Source of the DNA: Bifidobacterium panos
Lineage (GTDB): Bacteria > Actinomycetota > Actinomycetes > Actinomycetales > Bifidobacteriaceae
Direction of reading: 5' to 3'
Length of the DNA: 64,000 bases
NCBI RefSeq assembly: GCF_012932445.1
Contig: NZ_JAAIIJ010000015.1
Coordinates: 1 to 64,000, forward strand
This document shows, piece by piece, positions 1-7,684 of the stretch; within the stretch, counting starts at the first letter, position 1, and every line of letters begins with the position of its first letter. Under the pieces are notes generated by a model. It saw nothing but the letters and a program-made list of their open reading frames with translations. It was not told the origin of the DNA and did no database searches. A program made the translations under genes and the position numbers.

Positions 1-2
1 CC

Positions 3-1082
3 ACGTTGAAGGATGCCGCGGGCAAGAAGCTGACCGCGCATTGGACGAAGCTGCCGACGACGTTCGATGTGGACGGCGACGTGACCATCCCGGACGGTTG
101 GACCGGCGAGGACGGCAAGCTGCCCGTACCGACCAAGCCGGGTTATAAGTTCGATGGCTGGTATGACGAGGACGGCAACCCCGTCACGAACGCGGAGGAT
201 GCGGCGGGCAAGACCCTGCACCCCAAGTGGACCCCGGTCGACCAGGCCTTCGACACCAACGGCGGCACGCTGCCCGATGGTTGGACCGGCGAGGATGGCA
301 AGCTGCCCATTCCGTACAAGCCGGATTACAAGTTCGACGGCTGGTATGACGAGGACGGCAACCAGGTCACCAACACGGAAGAGGCCATTGGCAAGGACCT
401 GGTCGCGAAGTGGACCGCTCTGCCTGACGGGTTCGACGCGCAGGGCGGCACCCTGCCTTCCGGTTGGACCGGTCAGGACGGCAAGCTGCCCATCCCCACC
501 AAGCCGAACTACAAGTTCGACGGCTGGTTTGACGAGGACGGCAACCAGGTCACCAGCGTGGAGGACGCGATCGGCAAGAAGCTGACCGCCAAGTGGACCA
601 GTATGAGCGACGGGTTCGACGCGGACGGCGGCAACCTGCCCGATGGTTGGACCGGTGAGGACGGCAAGCTCCCGTTGCCGTACAAGCCCGGCTACAAGTT
701 CGACGGCTGGTACGACGAACAGGGCAACCTCATCACCAGCGTCGAGGATGCGATCGGCAAGAAGCTGCACGCTAAATGGACCAGCATGTCCGACGCGTTC
801 GACGCCAACGGCGGCACCCTCCCGTCCGGCTGGACGGGCGAGGACGGCAAGCTGCCGGTTCCGACGCGTGACGGCTACCAGTTCGATGGCTGGTACGACG
901 ACGAGGGCAACCTCATCACCAGCGTGGAGGATGCGATCGGCAAGAAGCTGCACGCCCGCTGGACCAAGGTGAACGCCCTGGCCTCCACCGGCGCCACCGG
1001 CCTGACCGCCGCCCTGACGGCCCTCGCCCTGGCCGCAGCCGGCCTGGCCGCCGGTGCCCTGCGCCGTCGCCGCTCCCACTGA
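3..1082 (+). CDS. Repeat-rich cell-wall surface protein, C-terminal part (5' end outside window)
   Basis: The reading frame is open at the left edge, so the first residues seen are internal to a larger gene. Visible are five complete 61-residue InlB-type (Listeria-Bacteroides) repeats, each with the core GWTGEDGKLP followed by YKFDGWYDEDGN and ending in a KWT-like strand, plus part of an earlier unit. The C-terminus has an LASTG motif, a hydrophobic alanine/leucine-rich helix and an RRRR tail, the layout of a sortase substrate. LAxTG is the signal associated with class E sortases of high-GC Gram-positives. The last repeat and anchor closely resemble the end of the large surface protein at 55535-61420, so the two are paralogues. 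Function is probably adhesion or cell-wall display; the ligand is unknown. Confidence 0.85.
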   Translation, partial: TLKDAAGKKLTAHWTKLPTTFDVDGDVTIPDGWTGEDGKLPVPTKPGYKFDGWYDEDGNPVTNAEDAAGKTLHPKWTPVDQAFDTNGGTLPDGWTGEDGKLPIPYKPDYKFDGWYDEDGNQVTNTEEAIGKDLVAKWTALPDGFDAQGGTLPSGWTGQDGKLPIPTKPNYKFDGWFDEDGNQVTSVEDAIGKKLTAKWTSMSDGFDADGGNLPDGWTGEDGKLPLPYKPGYKFDGWYDEQGNLITSVEDAIGKKLHAKWTSMSDAFDANGGTLPSGWTGEDGKLPVPTRDGYQFDGWYDDEGNLITSVEDAIGKKLHARWTKVNALASTGATGLTAALTALALAAAGLAAGALRRRRSH

Positions 1083-1190
1083 CCGTGACTTGGCCGGCCG
1101 GGCTCAACCCCCCGGCCCGCCGGCTAGGCCGGGCTTGACCGCCCGGTCGCCGGATTGGGTCTGACCCCCGGCTGGCCAGTTGACGGCCCC

Positions 1191-1238
1191 GAAAGGCGGG
1201 GGACCGCGAGGTTCACGCCCCGCGGTTCCCCGCCTTTC
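1191..1238 (+). terminator. Hairpin terminator of the surface-protein gene
   Basis: Arms GAAAGGCGGGG (1191-1201) and CCCCGCCTTTC (1228-1238) pair perfectly, with further CCGCG/CGCGG pairing inside. It lies about 110 bp after the stop codon. The following sequence has only a short T-containing stretch. Confidence 0.6.
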
Positions 1239-1240
1239 CT

Positions 1241-1350
1241 TGTCATTTCGACCGGAGGCCGCCAGGCCGGAGCGGAGAAATCTTCTGGCCAACGCCATAT
1301 CCCGGCAAGGCAAGATTTCTCGACTCGGCTACGCCTCGCTCGAAATGACA
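1241..1350. repeat. Palindromic dispersed repeat with TGTCATTTCGA ends
   Basis: The element begins TGTCATTTCGA (1241-1251) and ends TCGAAATGACA (1340-1350). Inner parts also pair (GAGAAATCTT with AAGATTTCTC), so about 40 bp at each end form an imperfect inverted repeat. The right arm recurs in inverted orientation at 55222-55263. No coding potential is seen. It looks like a REP/MITE-like extragenic palindrome. Confidence 0.6.
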
Positions 1351-1444
1351 ATAACCAAATAAGGCCGCGGCCAAAACGACACGCGGCCCTTAACCCCCGT
1401 GTTTGGGTTCGCGCGCTCGCGACGCTATCGCTGCTCGCTGTTTG

Positions 1445-1467
1445 CGAACAGTCCACCGGACTGTTCG
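1445..1467. repeat. Short dispersed hairpin, copy 1
   Basis: Ten-base arms CGAACAGTCC and GGACTGTTCG around the loop ACC. It is one of five related hairpins in the window (also 2290, 54482, 54939 and 55036). Confidence 0.65.
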
Positions 1468-1591
1468 CCCCGGCAACCGGGGGCCTACGGGCTCTTCGCC
1501 AGCGAGCGGCGACAGCATCGCGAGCCTCGCACAAGACAGCGGGGCCCTTCAAAAAGTTTTTCAGTTCCTTACACATCGAGAAAGGCGGCGG

Positions 1592-1948
1592 ATGATGGGT
1601 GAGCCGCAGGTGTTTACGTCGGGTCAGCGGGCGTATTTGTCGTCGTTGGCTGCGGTGGACAGTATTGACGCGTCCTCGCGCATCCGCTACGCGGACTGGT
1701 TCCGCGTGGAGTGCATGCGCCGCTACAAGGAGGGCGAAAAGCCCGCGGCCCTGTTCCGCGAGGCCGGCCTGGATCCCAAGATCGTGGGCTACAAGCGCAT
1801 CGAACGCGCCTTCGCCCGGTGGAAGCAGTCTCCCGACCTATCCGCGCCGCAGGGCAAGGCCGTCGACCCGCGCGACCAGCTCATCGCCGCCCAGGCCCTG
1901 CGCATCCAGCAACTCGAAGAGGAAGTCCGCACCCTCAAACAGGAATAA
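1592..1948 (+). CDS. Orphan HTH-domain protein, transposase-subunit-like
   Basis: The 118-residue product starts MMGEPQVF after the ribosome-binding sequence GAGAAAGGCGG; the adjacent ATG at 1595 could also serve. The centre (RYKEGEKPAALFREAGLDPKIVGYKRIERAFARW) resembles the helix-turn-helix proteins encoded upstream of IS3-family integrases. The C-terminus (ALRIQQLEEEVRTLKQE) is a short predicted coiled coil. No integrase subunit follows. The gene's last bases start a three-copy 25-bp tandem repeat. It may be a remnant of a mobile element or a free-standing DNA-binding protein; the role is unproven. Confidence 0.6.
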   Translation: MMGEPQVFTSGQRAYLSSLAAVDSIDASSRIRYADWFRVECMRRYKEGEKPAALFREAGLDPKIVGYKRIERAFARWKQSPDLSAPQGKAVDPRDQLIAAQALRIQQLEEEVRTLKQE

Positions 1949-2005
1949 CCGCGCTACCCTCAAACAGACATAATCGCGTTACCCTCAAACAGATACAGAC
2001 AGATT
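1931..2005. repeat. Three-copy 25-bp tandem repeat at the 3' end of the HTH gene
   Basis: Copies start at 1931, 1956 and 1981, each opening with ACCCTCAAACAG and followed by a variable GNNATAA(C/T)CGCG-like part. The first copy contains the stop codon of the HTH gene, so the array appears to have grown from the gene's own terminus. Confidence 0.75.
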
Positions 2006-2007
2006 TT

Positions 2008-2084
2008 GGGTCGGTTGTTACCGTGTGAGACGTAAGACTTGGCCTACCGGCCCGGAGGGTGTCGAACACGGTAACAACCGACCC
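2008..2084. repeat. Long hairpin with perfect 19-bp arms
   Basis: GGGTCGGTTGTTACCGTGT (2008-2026) pairs perfectly with ACACGGTAACAACCGACCC (2066-2084). The 39-nt loop contains a second small hairpin (GGCC...GGCC). It may terminate transcription of the HTH gene or be a mobile-element end. Confidence 0.7.
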
Positions 2085-2110
2085 CAGACACGTGCCCTGC
2101 TTAATTTAAC

Positions 2111-2312
2111 GTGCTTTCCTGTTGAGCTAGCGCCAGGTTTTGGTTGCCGGTATGCGTCTTGAGAACGGGATAGATGGCCACTGTGACTCGGGAGTGTGCT
2201 GGGGACGATGTTGTTGCCTTGGCGCAATGGCACAGAGGCCACGGGAATGGCCTGTTTTCGTTATATGGCGTTGCCCTTTGATGTCGGTACGAACAGTCCA
2301 CTGGACTGTTCG
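2111..2312. repeat. Long dispersed intergenic repeat, left copy
   Basis: It matches 54781-54961 in the same orientation with many substitutions and a 16-bp insertion. The best-conserved block is TTTCGTTATATGGCGTTG, identical at 2256-2273 and 54905-54922. Both copies end in a ten-base-arm hairpin (here 2290-2312). A partial further copy of its start lies at 2374-2420. No coding function is apparent. Confidence 0.65.
2290..2312. repeat. Short dispersed hairpin, copy 2
   Basis: Arms CGAACAGTCC and GGACTGTTCG with loop ACT. It closes the long repeat at 2111-2312. Confidence 0.65.
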
Positions 2313-2449
2313 TCTGGAGGGTGTCGAGCACGGCGACATCCGCTCCCAAGACACGTACATTGCTTAATCTAACGTGCTTTCCCGTTGTCTTGGTTGCCGG
2401 TATACATCCCAAGAACGAATTAGTGCAGACCCGCTGATTCGGAACAGGA

Positions 2450-2492
2450 CAAAAAACGGCCATCCCTCGCTTGGGAACGCAAGGGATGGCCG
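2450..2492 (-). terminator. Rho-independent terminator of the GH32 gene
   Basis: On the minus strand a stem CGGCCATCCCTTGCG... closes with ...GAGGGATGGCCG and is followed directly by GTTTTTTG. It lies about 30 bp past the GH32 stop, a classical intrinsic terminator. Confidence 0.85.
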
Positions 2493-2520
2493 CGTCTCGC
2501 TTACAACGGTGGCGAGAAAA

Positions 2521-4080
2521 TCACTCCAGTCCGATGGAGTTGAGGTGGTGGAGCTTGAGATCCTTGACCGTGAGCGTGCCGGATTCGGCGACGAGTTTGA
2601 TGGCCCGCTGCCCTTCCGAGGCGTATGAATAGGAGCTCATGGCTTGCCGGCCGTCGTTTACATAGACCTCCACGCAGCCGCGATCCACATACACGCGCAG
2701 CTTGAGCTCGCTTGAAGCCAGCTCGTCGTCGGAAAGCGGCGCCGCACGATAGCCTCGGTCGCCTTGCGCATTGGCCTGGCGGTCAATGACGACACGGCCG
2801 ATTTGCGCGTCGAACGCCACGTAGGTGTAGGCACCATCATCGGTGGCGTGCACCTTCAAACCGGCGCGCTCGGCGGTGGACGCAGCTAGGTCGATGGTCA
2901 TCTCGATTTCAACGGCTTCAGCATCATCGCAAAGCACCTGTTCCGCGCTGACGGGCAACGTGATCTCACCGAAGTCGACGGTGTCGGCACGCAACCCCTC
3001 CATTTCGGCCACCGGCGCGGTGTGCAGGTCGCCGTCCGCACCCAGCGTGATCGCGCGCGGCAGCGTCATGTTGCCACACCAGCCATCGTCCTGCATCGGA
3101 ATCGGCTCGACGAACGGGCTCATCCAGCCATAGACAATCTGACGCTTGCCGTCATTGAACGACTGCGGCGCGTAATAATTGTGTCCCCAATCCCACAAAC
3201 GGAACTCGGTTTCGGGCTTGAACTCCTCGCCCGGCTCCCAAGTGCCGATCATGTAGCCGGCGTTATTGAGATTGCGGTTCATGAAGCCGGAAGGCTTCGA
3301 GCCCTGCGCCGAGAAGCCGATCACCCACTTCTCGGCACCCGAGGCGTCGCGAATCGGGAAGAAATCGGGGCATTCGAGCATATAGACATTCGGGTCGGGG
3401 TGCTCGAACAGCACGCGCTCATATTCCCAACGCACCATGTCGCGCGAGGAGAACAGCCACATCTGCCCGCGCTTCTCGGCGGAGGAGACACCGAAGGTCA
3501 TGTACCATGTGTCGCCGGTTTTCCATACCTTCGGGTCGCGATAATGGTGATCCACCTGTTCGGTGGGGCAGTCGATGATCATGCCGCGCTTGGTGGCACA
3601 GGTCAGCTCGTCGTTGCCTGGCTCGGCGAGCATCTGCACCTGCCAATCGCCGCCCGTGTTGTCGTGGCCGTTGGCCCAGCGGTGGCCGGTGTAATAGAAC
3701 TTCAGCTTGCCGTCGTCGCCGATCACCGCGGATCCGGAGAACACGCCGTCCTTCTCCTGCTCGAGCGAGGGCGCGAATATGATCGGCTCGCGGCGCCAGT
3801 GCAGCATGTCGGTGGAGGAGACGTGTCCCCAGTGCATCGGCCCCCACTGGGTGCCGTAGGGGTGCAGCTGGTAGAACACGTGCCAGCGCCCCTTATAGAA
3901 GCACAAGCCGTTCGGGTCGTTGATCCAGCCGCCGTTGGAAGCAATGTGGAACTTCGGGTACCAGCGGTTGTTGCGCTTGGCCGCCATGTCTGCGACGCCA
4001 GCCTCGGCTTTGGCGAGTTCGGCGGCGTGGTCTTTGACGGGGGTGAGGACAGGTTCGTTCGGGGTGAAACCGCTCATCAT
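2521..4080 (-). CDS. cscA: GH32 beta-fructofuranosidase (sucrose / sucrose-6-phosphate hydrolase)
   Basis: Hydrolyses the beta-fructoside bond of sucrose or short fructo-oligosaccharides in the cytoplasm; there is no signal peptide. The GH32 signatures are intact: WINDPNG with nucleophile Asp55, RDP with Asp182 as transition-state stabiliser, and ECPD with acid/base Glu236. A C-terminal beta-sandwich follows. At 519 residues the length is normal for the family. Two ATGs are adjacent (4080 and 4077) after GAAAGGCGATA; either fits. It lies 36 bp downstream of the MFS permease gene on the same strand and very likely shares its LacI-controlled promoter at 5533-5569. Confidence 0.93.
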   Translation of the reverse strand: MMSGFTPNEPVLTPVKDHAAELAKAEAGVADMAAKRNNRWYPKFHIASNGGWINDPNGLCFYKGRWHVFYQLHPYGTQWGPMHWGHVSSTDMLHWRREPIIFAPSLEQEKDGVFSGSAVIGDDGKLKFYYTGHRWANGHDNTGGDWQVQMLAEPGNDELTCATKRGMIIDCPTEQVDHHYRDPKVWKTGDTWYMTFGVSSAEKRGQMWLFSSRDMVRWEYERVLFEHPDPNVYMLECPDFFPIRDASGAEKWVIGFSAQGSKPSGFMNRNLNNAGYMIGTWEPGEEFKPETEFRLWDWGHNYYAPQSFNDGKRQIVYGWMSPFVEPIPMQDDGWCGNMTLPRAITLGADGDLHTAPVAEMEGLRADTVDFGEITLPVSAEQVLCDDAEAVEIEMTIDLAASTAERAGLKVHATDDGAYTYVAFDAQIGRVVIDRQANAQGDRGYRAAPLSDDELASSELKLRVYVDRGCVEVYVNDGRQAMSSYSYASEGQRAIKLVAESGTLTVKDLKLHHLNSIGLE

Positions 4081-4116
4081 TATCGCCTTTCAATTGGGTG
4101 TTGCTTATTGCTGGCG

Positions 4117-5430
4117 TCAGGCTTCAGCGGCCTTCATCGCCTTGAGCTGCTTGTCTGTGTAGAACGGGTCGCCACCGACTTCCTGATCGTCCTTCTTGAT
4201 GACGAAGAATCCATAAATCAACGCGGCCAGCACGATGCCCGAGATGGTGAAGAAGGTCGGGCGGTTGCCGAGCTTGTCATGCAGGGCGCCCAACGGGGTC
4301 GAGAAGATCACCTGACCGACCTGCGAGGCGATCTGGAATCCCACCATATAGAGGGTGGCGGAAAGCTTCGTGTCGAAGTGCAGGGTGAAATAGCGGAACG
4401 CCGGCAGACAGAACAGCGGCACCTCGATGGAGTGGAACATCTTGACGATGGACACGCTCACCGGGTCGTGGAACACGCCGCACAGGCCGATGCGGGCGAA
4501 CATCACGAACGCGCCGAGCAGCAGCGCATTGCGCACGCCGATCTTCTTCATGATGATCGGTACGACGCCCATCATGGCGGATTCGACGAACACCTGAATG
4601 GAGTTGAGCGTGCCGTAGGTGGCATTGCCGATTTCGGTGGTGGGGAAGAGGGAGGCGTAGTAGTTCGGGAACATCTGCTGATCGAACACGGTATAGAACG
4701 TGTTGGTCAGCAGCATGAACACGATGAGCACCCACAGGGTCGGCATCTTGAGAACGGCGACCATTTCCTTGAAGGAGGGGTTGGTGGGGGCGGCGTTCGG
4801 GTCCGCTTCCTTCTTGAGTTCCTCTTTCTGCTCGGCGGGAACCCAGAACGCATAGACGCACAGCATGCCGAGGCCGCAGATGGAGCCGACCCAGAAGTTG
4901 AGCATCGGGTTGATGTTGAACAGGAACCCGGCGCACAGTGCCACGATGGCATAGCCGAAGGAGCCCCAGGCACGCGACTGGCCGTATTCAAAGCCGAACT
5001 TGCGCGAGTAACGTTCAGTAACGGCCTCAAACAGCGAACAACCCGCCATGAAGCCCGCGGACAGCACGATGGAACCGATGAGCACGCCGATGTAACGGGT
5101 GGTGCCGCCGGCGGTCAGCATCGGGGCGTAAACGAATTGCACGAACGGACCGACGCACGCCGCGATGGCCGAGATGACGATGACGAGCTTGCGCTTGATG
5201 CCGAGCTGATCCTGGATCGTACCATAAACGAACATGAGCACCAGCGTGGCCAGGGAGTTGATGGAGTAGATCTGCCCTTGTTCGGCGGCGCTCATGCCGA
5301 GGCCGTGGGTCGGGTCGGTGATCCATCTGGAGAAGAAGGACCACCAGATGCCCCAGGAGCAGAAGAACATGAAGATGCCGAAAGAGCTCTGCAGGTAGGA
5401 GGGATTCCTCCACATTGATTTGCTTGCCAT
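4117..5430 (-). CDS. cscB: MFS sucrose/oligosaccharide:proton symporter
   Basis: A 437-residue major facilitator protein of the LacY/CscB (OHS) type. It starts MASKSMWRNPSYLQSSFGIFMFFCSWGIWWSFF and shows about twelve hydrophobic segments with a charged central loop (EQKEELKKEADPNAAPTNPS). The start at 5430 is preceded by an AACGGAAAAG ribosome-binding region. An upstream in-frame ATG at 5547 would add 39 residues without family character, and it would place the start inside the promoter/operator, so it was rejected. It should import sucrose for the neighbouring GH32. Confidence 0.9.
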   Translation of the reverse strand: MASKSMWRNPSYLQSSFGIFMFFCSWGIWWSFFSRWITDPTHGLGMSAAEQGQIYSINSLATLVLMFVYGTIQDQLGIKRKLVIVISAIAACVGPFVQFVYAPMLTAGGTTRYIGVLIGSIVLSAGFMAGCSLFEAVTERYSRKFGFEYGQSRAWGSFGYAIVALCAGFLFNINPMLNFWVGSICGLGMLCVYAFWVPAEQKEELKKEADPNAAPTNPSFKEMVAVLKMPTLWVLIVFMLLTNTFYTVFDQQMFPNYYASLFPTTEIGNATYGTLNSIQVFVESAMMGVVPIIMKKIGVRNALLLGAFVMFARIGLCGVFHDPVSVSIVKMFHSIEVPLFCLPAFRYFTLHFDTKLSATLYMVGFQIASQVGQVIFSTPLGALHDKLGNRPTFFTISGIVLAALIYGFFVIKKDDQEVGGDPFYTDKQLKAMKAAEA

Positions 5431-5532
5431 TGTCTTTTCCGTTTCCCTTGTTTTGTGCGCCGCAACTGCGCGGTCGCTTGTGGGGGATTCTCCCTCGTGC
5501 CTCTGCGCAGTTAGGATGAATCTTGATTGTTC

Positions 5533-5561
5533 AGTATAAGGTGTCAATCGTTTTACGTCAA
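5533..5561 (-). promoter_or_regulatory. Promoter of the cscBA operon
   Basis: On the minus strand TTGACG (5561-5556) and TATACT (5538-5533) are separated by 17 bp, close to the sigma-A consensus. The LacI operator at 5544-5569 covers the -35 box and spacer. Confidence 0.8.
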
Positions 5562-5569
5562 ACGATTGA
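5544..5569. promoter_or_regulatory. LacI-family operator O1 of the sucrose module
   Basis: Perfect 10-bp inverted arms TCAATCGTTT and AAACGATTGA surround TACGTC. The half-site CGTCAAACGAT recurs at 5603-5613 and at 6746-6756, directly upstream of the regulator gene, indicating control of cscBA and autoregulation. Confidence 0.8.
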
Positions 5570-5602
5570 TGTAAAGAGATTCCAACTACTGCGCGTTGGT
5601 TG

Positions 5603-5616
5603 CGTCAAACGATTGA
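5603..5616. promoter_or_regulatory. LacI-family half-operator O2
   Basis: CGTCAAACGATTGA repeats one arm and centre of O1, about 50 bp further from cscB. Its second arm is weak. Confidence 0.5.
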
Positions 5617-5676
5617 TTTACTGCTGTTTATCACCACGCGAGACGGTTGATTGGTGATGGGATTCGGCGTGTCGCT

Positions 5677-6744
5677 TCAGTGGCGCGCGACGGAATTTTT
5701 TTCGATGAGGGTGCAGTGAATCTTCGCCGGAATCGGTGCGTCGAGCTGCGGCAGGGGAGCGGTGGTTTCAGGCCATTCAAAGTCGTCGAGCGGGCGCTGC
5801 TCGATCAGCGACACCAGTTTGACCGCCGCCCAATATCCCATCTCAAAATGCGGCAATTCCACCGTGGTCAGCTGAGGCTCAAGCGTTTCCGCGAGCACGC
5901 GGTGATTGTCGACGCCCACCACGGAAATATCCTTGCCGATAGCGAGCCCGCGCCGCGCCGCGCATTCATACACATACCAGGCGCGCGCGTCGTTGAAACA
6001 GAAGAAACCGTCCGGCTGTTCGCGCTCGAAGAGTTCCCCCACTGCCTTGAGGGCCGGCCCGTTGTTGAGCACATTCGCCACGAGACGCTCGTCGTAGGTG
6101 CGCCCGGCGTCCTGCAAAGCCGCGCGATAGCCGGCAAGACGCCCATTCTGGGCGACGATGGGCTTGTTTGTTGTGTCGTCCGTCACATCGCATCCTACGT
6201 AGGCGATGCGCTGGCACCCCGCGTTGATGAGATATGTCGTTGCGTCGTGGGCGATGGCGAATTCGTCCGGTTCGACGCTTGGCGTGCCTCCGTCCCGGTC
6301 GGTGGCGTCGGCCAACACCACAGGGCAATCCCGCAGCTGCTCGGGAACCGTCGTGGCCCGGTTCGACATCTTCGCATACAGGAAGCCGTCGGCGCCATAC
6401 CGTTTGAGGGCCGCGATTTCCTCGGCTTCATCCATGCCGCCATCGATGCTGACGGTGATGAGCATGTATCCAAGCCGGTTGGCGGCGCTTTGCGCCCCCA
6501 GAATCATGCCGCCCGCGTATGGCGTGGTCGCCACTTCCTCGCTGATGAAGCCGATGATGCGCGTGCTGTTGGTTCTTAAGGATTGCGCCATCGGGTTGAC
6601 TTTGTAACCAAGCTGACTGGCCGCTTGCCTGACACGCTCGGCGATTTCGGGCTTGATCCTGCCCGCGTCGCGATGATTCATCACCAGCGATACCGTCGAA
6701 ACGGACACACCCGTGCGCTGGGCAATCTCCTTCATCGTCGTCAT
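5677..6744 (-). CDS. LacI-family transcriptional regulator of the sucrose genes
   Basis: A 355-residue repressor-type protein. The N-terminal helix-turn-helix (MKEIAQRTGVSVSTVSLVMNH) and hinge region are followed by a periplasmic-binding-protein-like effector domain (IIGFISEE onward, ending around the VGVDNHRVLAETLEPQLTTVELP segment). It lies upstream of cscB on the same strand with its own promoter region. Operator half-sites CGTCAAACGAT next to its start and in front of cscB fit a CscR/ScrR role responding to sucrose or fructose. The start at 6744 lacks a strong ribosome-binding site; the ATG at 6735 is an alternative. Confidence 0.88.
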   Translation of the reverse strand: MTTMKEIAQRTGVSVSTVSLVMNHRDAGRIKPEIAERVRQAASQLGYKVNPMAQSLRTNSTRIIGFISEEVATTPYAGGMILGAQSAANRLGYMLITVSIDGGMDEAEEIAALKRYGADGFLYAKMSNRATTVPEQLRDCPVVLADATDRDGGTPSVEPDEFAIAHDATTYLINAGCQRIAYVGCDVTDDTTNKPIVAQNGRLAGYRAALQDAGRTYDERLVANVLNNGPALKAVGELFEREQPDGFFCFNDARAWYVYECAARRGLAIGKDISVVGVDNHRVLAETLEPQLTTVELPHFEMGYWAAVKLVSLIEQRPLDDFEWPETTAPLPQLDAPIPAKIHCTLIEKNSVARH

Positions 6745-6759
6745 ACGTCAAACGATACA
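6745..6759. promoter_or_regulatory. LacI-family operator next to the regulator's own start
   Basis: ACGTCAAACGATACA abuts the start codon at 6744 and matches the conserved half of O1, pointing to autoregulation. Confidence 0.6.
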
Positions 6760-6781
6760 CCCGTTGTTGTGCCGACGATAA

Positions 6782-7540
6782 TCAACTTTGCGCCGCCGCC
6801 TGCACGAAAGCGGAGAAAATGGCGCGCTGATTGGCATCCGATTGATAAGAGAACTCGGGATGCCACTGCACGGCCCACACGAAGCGCGCCGAAGGCATAT
6901 AAACAGCCTCGACCAGCCCGTCAGGTGATAGGGCCATGGGGCTGAGCGGCGGTGCAAGCTGCTTGATCGCCTGATGATGGCGGCTGTTCACGCCCAGTAC
7001 GCGGCAAGCGGGGTGAAAGGCGTCGTCGGCGCGGGACGTGGTGTCCCCATTGGGCCATAGCGCATGGTCGAGCGGCGAATGAGGCATGATCTGCACCTGA
7101 TGCACCACACGGTCATGAGGCGGGTGGCTGACGTGATGGTCGATATTGCTTGGGTGCTCGGTCGGCAAATCCTGCCACAGTGTGCCGCCGAGAAGTGCGT
7201 TGATTACCTGGATGCCGCGGCAGATGCCCAGCACAGCCTTGTTGCGTTTCAGAACGGCCGGCAACAGCAAGGATTCCATGCGATCTCGCGCAGGGCAGGT
7301 CTTGGTGAGGGATGTCGGCTGCTGGCCGTACAAGTTCGGGTTGATGTCGTGACCGCCGGCGAACAGGAAACCGTCGCAAGTGTCCGACAGCTGTTCGATA
7401 TGCTCGGCATCGTCGCTGAGCGGCATCATCACTGGTGTGCCGCCGGCTGCGATGATGCCGTCGAAATAGCCGGACAACATCCACATGCTGTTGAGATGGT
7501 CGTCCCACAACGGCGTGACGCCGATAAGTGGCTTGCTCAT
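6782..7540 (-). CDS. Peptidase C26 / gamma-glutamyl hydrolase-like class-I amidotransferase
   Basis: A 252-residue cytoplasmic protein of the PuuD-like family, which hydrolyses gamma-glutamyl amides. The oxyanion strand LFAGGHDINP, the nucleophile elbow LGICRGIQ with Cys107, and the QWHPEF motif with His227 and Glu229 complete the Cys-His-Glu triad. It lies 37 bp upstream of the sucrose regulator on the same strand but has no evident link to sugar use. The substrate cannot be named from sequence. Confidence 0.85.
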   Translation of the reverse strand: MSKPLIGVTPLWDDHLNSMWMLSGYFDGIIAAGGTPVMMPLSDDAEHIEQLSDTCDGFLFAGGHDINPNLYGQQPTSLTKTCPARDRMESLLLPAVLKRNKAVLGICRGIQVINALLGGTLWQDLPTEHPSNIDHHVSHPPHDRVVHQVQIMPHSPLDHALWPNGDTTSRADDAFHPACRVLGVNSRHHQAIKQLAPPLSPMALSPDGLVEAVYMPSARFVWAVQWHPEFSYQSDANQRAIFSAFVQAAAQS

Positions 7541-7684
7541 AATTAACCCGCTCTCACTCGTTTCCGGCTGTTTGTCTCACCATAAGCATTGTCGTGTTAC
7601 CAACGAGCCGCCGGTATGTTACCTGCGGTATGAACTGGATGTGGTGTTGCGGAAACCAGTGAAAGCGGGTGGGGTGTGGGGTGC

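Larger units (their letters stand above)
1083..1591. other. Non-coding stretch of repeats and hairpins
   Basis: No convincing gene. It holds GC-rich hairpins just after the surface-protein stop, the terminator at 1191, the palindromic element at 1241-1350, a CGAACAGTCC/GGACTGTTCG hairpin at 1445-1467, and a segment around 1488-1543 whose GCGAGC...TCGCACAAGAC sequence recurs in the same orientation at about 55050-55108. Confidence 0.6.

Noticed and set aside
1155-1600. Several 60-150-residue open frames over the left repeat region
   Set aside because: They run through palindromic repeats and hairpins, overlap each other on both strands and lack start signals.
3022-5418. 798-residue plus-strand open frame across GH32 and the MFS gene
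   Set aside because: It spans two well-supported minus-strand genes and has a histidine/arginine-rich low-complexity composition.
5430-5547. Longer N-terminus for the sucrose permease starting at 5547
   Set aside because: The extra 39 residues are polar, unlike the family, and the start would lie within the promoter/operator region.
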